Below, piece by piece: positions 15,413-28,396 of a DNA stretch of 51,241 bases (positions are counted from its first letter, which is position 1; every line of letters begins with the position of its first letter). The stretch covers positions 70,046-121,286 of the forward strand of contig BFEA01001017.1 in NCBI GenBank assembly GCA_003427395.1, given 5' to 3'. This DNA is from Chara braunii (lineage: Eukaryota; Streptophyta; Charophyceae; Charales; Characeae). Under the pieces are notes generated by a model. The model worked only from the letters and a program-made list of their open reading frames with translations. It searched no databases and was not told where the DNA came from. The translations under genes and the position numbers were made by a program.

Positions 15413-18400
15413 CACTGCATTGTAAATCACTCACCGATTGAGTATTATGAAGATGGTCAATCATTCTTCCAGGTGTTGCGATAACGATGTCAGGCCGAGT
15501 GCGAAGAGCTGTCTCCTGAGCCTGTTCCAAGGAAAACCATACAGGATACCAAAAACAACAGAAAAAAAAATCAACTACTAAGGACCTTATAACGAGCAAA
15601 CGAAATTAGGTAATCTGATTTGCCAAGTTGAATTGGGTAGTCATCATTGCTCTTACCTCGATATGGGTGAAGCATACAAGAACAGGGTCACACTGCAGCA
15701 GCATGTCGGTGTGCTCGTGCAGATGCACATCAAGTACCTTGAGTTTGTGGTAGAGCTTTTTCTACCATTTCAGCCATGCTAGCACATTTTCCTGACCGTG
15801 CGAGTAAACCACCGCTACCTCTCCCAGGCAAACTTTTGCGACGGAACTGGTTTACATCTACATTCCTCCTGGACCTTTCTGGGGGGCCGCACTGACTACA
15901 AAGGGGGAAAAAACGAGGACTGCGGGGACTTGGCGCGCAGCAGAAATCTGCCATGGAAAACAGAGCCTCAGACGTAGTGGTGGTTTAACCACTACCGTCT
16001 TCACCCGAACAGAACGCCTGGTCAGTATAGCTGTATTTGACTTAACTTTCAGTCCACATACGGCCATAATTACCGGGCGTTCTATTCGGGTGATGACGGT
16101 TTGGGCCTCTATTTCCTGACCCAGTTTGCTGCTGGGCGTCAAAAAAAAAAAGAGAACCAATGCAAACACGGGGAAAAAAAAAAAAAAAAAATTGCCTTGC
16201 ACCTCCAGCCAGTTTGGACAAGTAGGTCAAGCTCCTACCGTCTTCGCCCGAATAGAACGCCCGGTAATTATCGTCGTATCTGGGCTGAAAGTTGTGCCAA
16301 ATACAGCTATAATGACCGGGCGTTCTATTCGGGTGAAGACGGTAGTTACACGCCGGGCTAAGTGATGCATCGGAACAGCATAGTTGGAAAAGGGACTGGT
16401 GGTTTAACAGACTTTACTGTCTTCACCCGAATAGAACGCCCGGTCATTATTACCGTATCGGAACTGAAAGTTGCACCAAATACAGCCATAATGACCGGGC
16501 GATCTATTCGGGTTACGACGGTAGGCATGGTAGAGGCCCTCGTCAAATCATCACTCACACACCCGATCACCACTCACACTTCGAATCATCGCACAAAGAC
16601 CAAGGACCAACTTTCAGCATTCGAAGCAGCGACTGTCATGGCGATTTCGAAATATGTCTGTCATTGCCAAAACAGGGATCGGATGAAAGAGGGCACTCAC
16701 TTTCACTTTCCTCCATGGCTATCGAGTATCAACCCGCCTTGCTGACAGGTACTCTGCTGCCGGAAGGAAAACCCGAGCGCGCCAGGCAAAAAGAAAATAT
16801 TTCGCGCCCAGGCCAGTTACGGTTTTATTTTAATGGCACGCAGCAGCAGAGATCCAGATTGGGAAAAAGAGCATCAGAGGGACCGGTGCAAGTTGGGACA
16901 CACAAATCGTCACGCTGATGCGCATACACACGGTGCAAGTCACCTCACAAAATGCAAGTACGCCAGAGGCTACAATATCGCAGCACAAATCGCTATCGCC
17001 GAGTTCGAAAGAAAGGCATACGTAGGTGCTCGTTAAATCATCGCTTACTCATCATCAGATTAGCACTCACTGTTGGAACCATCACACACAGACCAACAAT
17101 CAACACTCGGCATTTAGGACACCGACTCCCAGGGTCATTTTGAAACATTTCTGTTTGTCCAGAAACAGGGACTGAGGAAGGACGGCAACCCTTTCGGTTC
17201 CCTTTCAGTTCCCTCCATCGCTCTAGTGTATCAAACACCAAATTGCTTTATTCTCTGACGATTCCTTCAATAGTGGACTTCGACCCCTACCTACCTCACA
17301 TGATGAATTTGTGTCCGACTCACCTCTGAAATTTTTGAAAACATGAATTATTAATCTATACTTTGCCCTTCGGGACAGAGAAGATTGGCATGGCACCTGC
17401 ACAAGGACGAACACGCATAAATCGAGAAATGGTCCAACTTTTTTTTTTCTCGGACAAACAAAAACTCTCGAACTCCGGGAGAGCGATCTGTACCTGGCTG
17501 TGTCCGCAGCACCAGGCTGCGTACACATCCTGAATACCCCAGACAACCACCAGACCGCTAAAAGCCCCACACTCTCGGATCCTCCACCAAGCACTGCACA
17601 CTTCGCCCAAGGCGTCAAATAACTAAAAAGGGATAAAGAGAAGCCGCAATCACAGTCAATAGAGGGGAAGGGGGCTGTGGGCTTAAGGAAGAGAGCAGAG
17701 AAAAGATGCAGAAGGTGGGAGAGGAGGACAAAACAAGGTAGTAAGTAGGCAAGCAAATGCCTTCTGATGAGTGTGTCTGTTGTCATATTAGCTATACGCT
17801 AAAAAAAAGCATGACTGTGCCAGAACGTTTCGTTGGACTTTGAGTGTGTCTGTGTGTGTGCGAGTGTGTGTTGTGCATAGGATACCATAGTCCAGCACAA
17901 ACTACAAAAGGAAAGAAAAAAAAAATAAAGCAAGAGAAATGAAAGGATAGAAGAAGGGAAGAACCAGTCTGCCAAGCCAGGTGACGTCCTTGTCTCACCT
18001 TGTTTGAAAGCCCTCCCACAACAAGACACGACCGAATGTCTGTGAACTGTGCCAACTTCTCCATCATGCTATGGACTCTGTGTGAAGCAGTTTCCACAAG
18101 ACGGTGAATAGCACACAACAAGCAGAAACCATGACACATTCAGAATGTGGACTCGGAGGAGCACCTTCCAGCAAGAAGCTAAACAATTTCCAATACACTG
18201 CTTCTATCTCCAAGCGTAAAACGAGAAGGACTAACAGGGGAATAAAACAGCAAAACTTTCCAAGCAGTATACAAGCGCTACACAAGCAGCACCAAGGCTG
18301 TTCTTAATCCCTGTTGAAACTTGCAATGAGCAAGGTCTCTCGCAATCACAAACCAGCATGACAACCCGAGCTGTGTGCAAGGAAGGAGGGACGAAAGGGA

Positions 18401-21400
18401 GCCTCCACATAGCTTGTGATCCATACCATCACAACTGCCAAAAAGTTAATACTTAAGAAACTCATGCATGGACATACACAGGGGGAAAAAAAAAAAACAG
18501 CACGCCAAACCACCACGGTCATCACTGGCTTTCCCGATGGATGAAACCCACACAGAGAAAACAGCTACTGTCTTCCCCCGAACACAACACAACCTAATAC
18601 CATATTCCCCCAAAACACCATTATCAGGTGCCTTATGGTCAGCGGTAGACGGAAGCCGCGCCGCTATTATCCCCGCTGCTTTCCTGAAACGTCCTTGTAA
18701 CGTCCTCGGGAAGGCCTAGGGTAACTGGAGCATGTGGCATTGCCTTTTTCCTTTTTCTCTGCCTGAGTGAATGTCTCGAGACTTTGCAGGTGGAGTACAT
18801 ACATGGGAAGGAGACGGAGAAAAGTGGTCTCTCCCGTTGGTGCTTCATAACTGATTGGGCCTAGCTCTGAATGGTTTTGTTTGTCTTTATTATGTCCTTT
18901 ATTCTTATTTTGCTCTTGTTCTTTCGCGCATTCTCATCCTTCTTCTTATTATTGATTGATTAGACACATTTTTGCGGGGGGGGGGTGGATGTTGGCCTTG
19001 GAGTTAGGTGCCTATCCAAAGAGTGAGTGGATGTATTGGCTGAGGTGACCACTTGCCCCTAAACCTATTCTGTTGAACCTGCCTTTGCCCAACCCGACCA
19101 GCTGAACATCAGGCTTCGGCACCAAGAGCCCGATCATATGTTTTCTTTGGTCGGGCACTTGCCGGCCCGATCGTTTGTTTTTTTTGGTCACGCACTTGCC
19201 GACATTATCCTCGATGGTAGAGATCGCTGAGAGCACCTTTTTCTTTTCCCTTTTCCTCCCATGGTTACCCTACACCTTCCCCATGACGTTACAAGACCGC
19301 ACAGCAGCCCCCTTGAAGCTCCAACGATAGAAACCACCTCCCTTCATCTCCTGCATATGTACTCTATCTGCAAGTCCCAGGAGATTCAGTTAGGCAGAGA
19401 AAAAGGGAAAAAGGCAATGACACATACCCCAATCGGCATGCAGCAGATGCTGCGCAACTAAAGCATTTGACAGCACAGAAGCCCCGCTGCCACACAAAGT
19501 CGGAACCTGGCGGGTCTTGGCAACGTAAACCGCCACTTCCTCCGGACCTGCCCTGCAAAACCGGAGATTTGGAGATCGCACTACCTCCATATCGTACAGA
19601 TTTTCATCTGGGTTGGTATGGTAGCATGGTTCAAGGTTCCGCCAGGATGATTTGGACACATGGAAGATGGAAGATGGAAGATGGATGATGAAACCTGGAA
19701 GCTAGAAGAGATGGAAGATGGAAGATGATGCGTATGGTCTGCGTGAACTGCAGGCTGACCCGAATTCACCCATTGTGTCTTGCTCCCGTTGATAGGTTGG
19801 GATAGAGCAGTCGCAAAATGCAATTCTTTGCTCCCAATTAAAGAAAAGGCATTTTTCTATCAAGCTGCATGAAGACTTGAAAGATGCTAAAAAATTACTT
19901 GCCAGCGTACTGGCCATCCCACCACCATAAGGCAACAGAAGAGGAAGAAACTAACTTCCTGTTCTCTACAGTCATGGAAAAAGGGTTGTCGAGAGGGGTA
20001 AGGGTGGTGGGCAGGGCACAAGTGCATACACGTGTTATACGATTTGCTGTGAGACTATTTTAAGTTCGTTCGACAAATTGTTCAACTGGTTTTGTTCTCT
20101 TAAACCACCAGCACGTCCAAGCCACTTCTTCCCTATGTGACATTTTTTTAATGCATCCCAAGTTTTGTCGAACCGGCGCAGGTGCAACATCGCATCCCCT
20201 TCGGCCTGGCGCCACCAGCCTTTTCAATTTGGTAGGCCTATCCCCTAGGGACTTTGCATGTTCACTGCGATGGCAGAACAAGAGATCTGGGAACAAGAGA
20301 TCTGGGACACATACTGGTGGTTTAAATAAGAATGACAAAAAACTACTGTCCTGATTTGAACAAAAAACGCATGAAAAAAGGAAAAAAACTTTTTTTTTAA
20401 ATGCATGCACACAGTGTTTGTCCTGGTACGTCGGCATATGATATTGGTAATCAAGGGCATTTCAAGAGACATTCATGAACTAATCAGGAGGACAGGATTC
20501 CCCTCAGGAAAAGAGGGCAGTGGCACAGGAGGGGAAGAGAACCATGACAACGAAACCAACAATGACAACGACAACGACAATGACAACGATAATGATGATG
20601 ATGAAGAGGAGGAGGAGGAGAGGATTTCCATCAGGAAAAGAGGGCACTGGCAGAGGAGGGGAAGGGAACCATTGCAACAACAACGACAAAGATGATGATG
20701 ATGATGATGATAATTAGCTGGAGGATAAGGACATATAAAGGGAAAAACAGAAAAAAAAAGGGGGTTGGGAATGGGCCCATGACCATACTGCACTGCCAGC
20801 TCACGGGTTGGGGTAAGCACAAGCACGCGCGTCGCAGCGATCCTCCGAGGTCGGAATAGAAGCCTCTCTAGCACCGGCAGTGCAAATGCCGCCGTCTGCG
20901 AGACCAACAATAATTCCAAATCCACAAGACCCGCCCATCCGATTATGGTTCTTTCAACTTCTTTGATTGCAAGCTCAGCACATTTCTCGACACACCATCA
21001 GCGGAAAAAAAAAAAAAAATGCATGCGCTCTCAATATTCCTGACACTTGTCACCTTAAGAAGGAAAAAGAGAAGGGGAGGAAAGGGAGGAACGGGAGGAA
21101 GGGGAGGAACGGGAGGAACGGGAGGGAGGAAGGGGAGGGAGGAAGGGGAGGAAGGGGAGGAAGGGGAGGAAGGGGAGTGTAGCACCTAACATTATTGTAT
21201 TCATCTAATCTTTTCAAGACTCGAACTCGTAATTTGTTTAATAACAGCTACAAATGTGCACCATTGAGCCACAAAAACTGGGTTCACACTTGGCCATCTC
21301 GGCACCCATGCTCCTTTTTTTTCTGCAAAGAGATTTCAGCTACCATAACACCAAAGCTAGCTAGAGACCAGGACCCTTCTCAAATAAATAATGAAATGAA

Positions 21401-24400
21401 GGGACTCTGTTGCTCTTCCAAAATGTTTCCATAGCTCTTCGTTTACCTCCCTGCTTTGTTCAGGCAGTACAGATACTAGAAGAAGAAATCCAAAAAGCAT
21501 CCATATTTGTGATCTTTCCAAAAATTTCTCCTCGAGTACCGATTGACTATACAACAGACTTATCAGTTGTCGTCATTTCTGCTGCTTCACTTCTTCAGTC
21601 TCCACATTTGTTCTTCCCTCTCTCTTCTATCAGCTCTTCGCTTTAAGTTCCAATAAGCTCTCAATCGCTTCTGCAATCTCTTCACATCATAAGGGTAGGG
21701 TTCACCTCATCCATTAGCTTAATCTTAAAATCAACAGAGGGTCGAGAGGTTGCAGTCTTGACTTCGTTCGGACGCATGAACTCCCAAGGTCATTCATTGA
21801 TTGCCAGCAAACAACAAAACATGTAAGTTCTTGTGCAGAGAATGAGCACGTGTGCTCACACTGTCATTAATCGCTTCTGCGATCTCTCCACATTATAAGG
21901 CTAGGGCTCCCCTCATCTATTAAGCTTAATCTTAAAATAGACAGAGGACCGAGAGGTTGCAGTCTTCACTTCGTTCGGATGCATGAAATCCCAAGACCAT
22001 TCATTCATTCATTCATTACCAGCAAAAAACAAAACATGTAAGTTATTGTGCAGATAATGAGCAAGTGTGAGCAGAGAATGAGCAAGTGTGCTCACACTGT
22101 CATTATTTCACAACCCCCGAACCACCCAACTGCCCGAACTGCAGAGTCAAACTGCCCTCAAACATACATAACCAACCCCCCTCCCTCCCCTTCCCCACCC
22201 TCAAAAGCTCCTGCCTGCACTGCACAACAGCAGGAGCTCTATGTATTTGAGGAGAGCTTCAGAGAAACCGTGGCAACGTGAAGAACGGCGAAGTGGAGAG
22301 CGATGCACATTGCCTGCTTGCTTTTTTGGCTGAGCACGTCAAAGACATTGTCTTCCTTAGAGAGGTTATCATGGACCGCAGTGCATGCACGACGGGGAGT
22401 TCAAGGGGTACGGGTGGCTTTGGCGTGATAAGGAAAGCCACCCTTATGAGGAAGACAATGTCTTTGATGTGCTCAGCCTTTGAGAGCCACCCTGGCTCAA
22501 CGTGAAGAAAGGGGTAAGAAAGGGAAGTCACCCTTATCACAGGACAAGACACACCCTTTTGAGAGCACAACTGCCCATCTAAAACAGCATTTCAGTTGGC
22601 AGAAACAAACAACAAGAGAGAACAAGAGAAAGAAAAAGAAAACTTGCCAAGCCATATCAAAGACACCGCCCACGGCACCAGATGGCAATAACCGTGGTAA
22701 ATCCGACCGAGACATCTCTCTGCTCCAAATGACACAGTTGAAAACTTGAACCACCACTACCTCCGCGCCTCTTTTCGCCGAGGCAGAAAAGAATTGCATG
22801 CATGCCAAACTTTGCTGACGCGCCAGGACGGCAGGTTTTTTTTTTTCCTTTCCGTTTTCTTTTGGCTGGCGCCACCAGCCATTGTGGTCCGGTAGCACTG
22901 TTCATCCGAAGAGCTCGGAATGTTACATTACCGATACTCGGCGTTGCCTGCGAAAGGTAGTGGCAGTTAAAAAGGGTCAAAAGACCAGTACTTGGCCCAG
23001 CTATTGGTCGCCGAAAAAAATAGAGTAGAAACGTTTCTCGTCGGATGAATTTGGGCGCTCCTGTAGTGGCCCGTACATTTCCTAAAATTGTGGCTTGTAT
23101 ACGGGCACAATTCTTTTTTTAAAGGAAGTACTGGTGGTTTAAACCTTTGTTTGGAACAACCACATTCTAAGCAAGATGTGGCCACAGCACTGTTTCCACT
23201 GCTAACACACTTTTTCTCAAAAGTCTTTCCTGACAAGAGAGATTGGGCATACATAAACTAAGACTTTTCGACTACGCTCTAGACGTCATTCCGGTCAGAT
23301 TCATCTAGGTCTGGCCGTAATTGCAGTCAGATACATTTAGGAAAGTACAATACGCCGCCGGCCAAATCCAACCATCCGAGCTCTTATCTAGACTGAACCC
23401 TTAGCAAATGGGAATTTAAATTGACGATGGCCCGGTGGGATTGAATTCATTGATTGCTCTAGCTTACTGAAACCTCACGGAGCATAAGTTTTCTTTCCTT
23501 CTTTGCTCGATTATGTAATCAATCGCTCTGAGCTGGGCGAGATAAGAGAGGATAATCAGACACCAACAACGACAGTGCAAGCAGAAAGCGCTCACCTTTC
23601 CGGATCCGGTAATGGCACTTCCACAGATGTCTCTCCCTGTCAGCGCGAGCGGAATACACGCAGCCTGCAGCATAAACAACAAGCGTTTTCGTCAATCAAT
23701 TTTTTTCACACAAGACACATTGCATCCATCACTTCATTTCCCATCCCATCAAAGCCGTAAAACGTACACAACGAATTAAAAATCCTCAGTGAAAGAAAAA
23801 GACAGGAATTTTTTTTCGCATAGATTTTCTCAGTGAATCGAAGGTAAAAGGGGAAGTTCAAAAAATCAACCTAAGGCATCACCCTTTAAGCTCCTTTAAG
23901 CCCCATTTANAACCACCATACCCCCCCCCCCAAACCAACCAACGCACAACACTGAAAAACAGAAAAGCCCCATCGATGAAAAAAAAAAAAAAGGAAAAAA
24001 AAGAACTCCTGGAGTTTTACATGCCTGGAGCACCCCGAGCCACTGGACGATCGACCGACCCGTGCCCGGGGGCCTGGCTGGCCACCCCCTGGTAACCTAC
24101 CCTCTTCTCACCCGAATACAACGTACGATCATCGTCGCTGTATCTAGACTCGAAGTTGCCCCAAATTCAGCTATAATGACCATATGTTGTTGTATTCAAG
24201 TGAAGACGGTAGGGAGTTTTTCGATTACTTTTTTGCTATTGCATTGCACAGAATTCCAACCAGTATCAACCAACGACTGCGCACCTGAATTGGCGTTGGG
24301 CGCTCATAGCCCAGAGCTTCGCAAGCCCTAATCAGCGGCCTTGACAAATTCAACTCCAGGAACGAGCGCGCTGAGAACGAAGCGCCCTCAGACGCTGCGA

Positions 24401-26339
24401 AGAAACTTTTGGCATCCTGAGCTCCCTCCGGCGTCTTTTTCGCTTCCTTCTGCACAACACCTCCCTCCTTTTTCTTGCTCTGCGTTATGCGCACAGAGAC
24501 GCCAAGAAAGAAAAGAGCAGGACAACAACAAGAAACCAAACACGGGACCAACAAGATCATGAGATCAAATCCATGTACAGCAGGCCAGGTCAGAACACAA
24601 CACCAATAGAAAACCATGCCTCCATAATTACTAATTACAGATAATGATGTTGTTGTGAGCTCCTTTTTCCTCACCTATCCCCAAATATCATCCCCCTCTA
24701 AAGAAGTCCTCCAATTAATTCCCTTCCTCTCCCCCCCCCCACACACACACACAAATCTGTTTCCCAAAAAGGAAGGTTCTAAAGTTATTCCACCAAACAT
24801 TAGCCTAGATCTTGCACGTTCCCTTCCTCTCCCCCCCCCCCCCTCCTCCCTTCCTCTCCCCTCCGTCTTTCCATCCTCAATTATGTACCCAACCGATCGC
24901 CATCTTAAGAGTAGTCCGCTTCCTTGGCACGAAATATACTTCTTGCCAGTTCTTGGACGTCTTCTTCTCTTTTAGATTGTGAAAAATTATTTTGCATTGC
25001 CCTCCCCCTGAACTGCCATTTGGCAATTGGAACGACGACAAGCGTTGCAACAATCATGGTGCATATTTCAGCTACTGTCTTCACCAAATAGAACGCACTG
25101 TCATTATCGCTACATCTAGACTGCAAGTTGGCCCAAATGCAGTTATATAATGACCGTCGGTAAAATTCTTGCTCATCTCGCTCCAGCTGTCGTCCATGCA
25201 AAATGGATAAAATACGTTTCCATCCCTCAGCACCTTGGCGCCATATTTCCACTACCGTCTTCGCCCAAATAGTGCACGGTCATTATCGCTGCATCTAGAC
25301 TGCAAGCTGCCCTCCGGCGGTTTGCTCCTCCATTTGCCTTGCTCCTTTAGTCTCCTCCCCTCCCCCCCCCCCCCCCCCTCCCCCCCCAAAACCCCCCCGC
25401 CCCTCCTGATCATCATGATATTTCGTCTCGTCATCCACCACGATGATCGACCGCAAAAAACATCTAAAACCCTAAACCCCGATGGTTGCCTAGGATTTGC
25501 TTGCATAGGTAGAATGCATGCACATCATACATTCCAAGAGAGAAAGGTCACGTCATACAATCGAGAAGGGAGGAAGGGAAAAAAGAAGAAGCATGGTCAT
25601 CATCATCACCATCACTCTCATCATCATCATCAGCAGCAGCAGCAGCTGTAGCAGCAGTAGCAGGTGATGTGTGATAGCATTATGGGTTGTTGTAAATGAT
25701 GATGATAAAAGATTGACCGACGGTGGTGGCTGGTGATAATGTTCAGGAGAATGTTCAGAAGAATGCTGAAGATAACGACAAGGATGATCGATGAGGTAAT
25801 GCGTACGGATGATGACATGGTCATTATTGACTGTTGTAAATGATAATGACAAAGGATTGATGGACGATGGTGGCTGGTAATAATGATGAGGAGAATGTTC
25901 AGGGGAACATTCTTATTCTCAGGAGAATGTTCAGAAGAATGTTCAGAAGAATGCTGAAGATAACGACAAGGATTATCGATGAGGGTGACGGGTAAGGACG
26001 ATGATATGGTTATTATTAGTAAAAGGATGATGGTGATGGGCAAAATGGCTAAGGATAACAAGAAGGATGATAACCAATAAGGATGATGTCAAGGGCGATG
26101 GGTAAGACGATGATTGGATGATGCAGAGGGAAGATGAAATGGATAAGGGTAGCAATCACGCACGCGATGCAGATCACAACGACCATGATTGATGATTGAT
26201 GACTATTGTCCATCGATCACGGTTATTCATTGCATCGAGTTGCTATAGCCACCGTGACGATTGATGATTTTACGGATATGATTGATTGCTCGCTAATTCA
26301 TTTCCATTCATTAATCCATTCATCCTTTTATGATAGAAC

Positions 26340-26386
<47 letters not shown>

Positions 26387-27142
26387 ACAGATAGATAGAT
26401 AGATAGATAGATAGAACAGATAGATAGATAGATAGATAGATACATACATAGATACATAGATACATAGATACATAGATAGATAGAACAGATAGATAGATAG
26501 AACAGATAGATAGATAGATAGATAGGTAGATAGATAGATAAAGTGATTAAAGATGATTAAGTAAGTGCATACTAATCAATAAGGTAGGGATGAACAATTA
26601 ATAGTCCCTTGTCAATTACTCCAACGCCCATCAATGGGGCCCATCATCCTTGAATGGATAAGGTATGGATAAGCTTAATGATGGCAGTTACTTCATGATG
26701 GCCGCTGATTAAAAAACTAAAATTATCATTGAGCGATTAAAAGATTATTATTCGATTAAAAAAAAAAACAATAATCATGATCGTCCATCATCATTAGGAC
26801 GATGGTCGATTACGTTAGTTACGCATCATTTTTATGATGAGCTCCATGGATCGGCAATATAATTTGACCACGTGACATCTGATTGATAGTAGCGAATCAG
26901 TTAATTAATAAATGGACGACGACTAATTAATCAACGGCCCGATTTATTAACTTATTAATTATTAACTAATATTAAATTATTAATTAATTAATTAACCGAT
27001 GAACTAATTACTGGAATATTAAACCCCCAATACCGGGGGCCGTGGCACCCCATGCACCGTACACGCAGTTCAGCAAAAAGCTTGGAGCGCAGTGCTTGGG
27101 GCCCATACGACTTTTCCATGGCAAGCAACGTCCAAAGCTTCA

Positions 27143-27173
<31 letters not shown>

Positions 27174-27981
27174 GCTTCATGGCTACCAACTGCCCTAGCA
27201 GGCCTACCTAGCTCAGTAGCCATAACCTGTTCCAACCAAGCTTGACCTCAGGTCTGTATTTCAAACAGTTCAGTGGCCATGAACTGAGGTCTGTATCTCA
27301 ACAGGCAGGACACTTGGAAAGTCTCATGGCTACCAACTGGTCTAGCACAGTTGGTACACCACTGACTTGATTTTTATTTTTATTTTTTTTTTGTGTGTTG
27401 TTGAAATACAGACCTGAGTTCAGACTCCGTTGGAATCCGAGATGAGTAAAATACTTTATTTCTGAATTACGAGGGGCCCCTCCGGTCAGTTCCACATGAT
27501 GATATCGCCAGGCCGTAGCCCCAGACTCGGCGACACCGGACCGCCATGGCTGTTCGGCCAAAAGCTTGGCGCGCAGTGCAAGTCCGGCAGCCTTGGGGGG
27601 GGGGGGGGGGGGGGGGGGGGCGGGAGGTACTAGGGCTTTAACAGGGGCACTGCTGTCAGAAAAGGGGATTCACAGGTTCGACGGTCAGGTTTGGGGTTGA
27701 GAAGGCCCTGGGAAGCTGCGCACAACATACTGAACTTGCTCATTTCGCCCACACTTTTCAATTTTCCCTCTCGATCTTCTCCAGGGGGGGGGGGGGGGGG
27801 TAAGGAATATTGATGCATGTAGCCTTGATGTACGGTAGGTGAGGCCGTATAAGGAAAAAACGAAAGGGAAAAAAAAACTGAGGACGCATATGGCTGCCAA
27901 CGTCGGCCCCGATTCCTATAGCAACTGTCCGTAAGCCAGGGGCGGGCAAAATTGAGCATGGGAAAAAAATAGGCTAGGGGG

Positions 27982-28046
<65 letters not shown>

Positions 28047-28339
28047 GAGGGTTCATTGATTGATGGATAGAGGACTGATGGGGCTAATATAGATTTGATG
28101 ATTGACGGATTGGATTGCTCCTGGGTTCCTATCGAACTGAACCTTGGTCAATAAGTAGATGATGGGATTACGAAAATCACCAAAAAAAAAATGATTGCTT
28201 GATTGACTGATGGATTGATTCCAATGGGATGCTCAATGGATAGATGGGTGGATTAATGAATCGATTGACTAATCGATCGATTGATTGATTGATTGATTGA
28301 TTATTTGGCTAGATCGATTTGATTGATTTGATTGATTGA

Positions 28340-28396
<57 letters not shown>

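Noticed and set aside
25459-25480. Telomere-like CCCTAAA words
   Set aside because: Only one and a half units; not an array.
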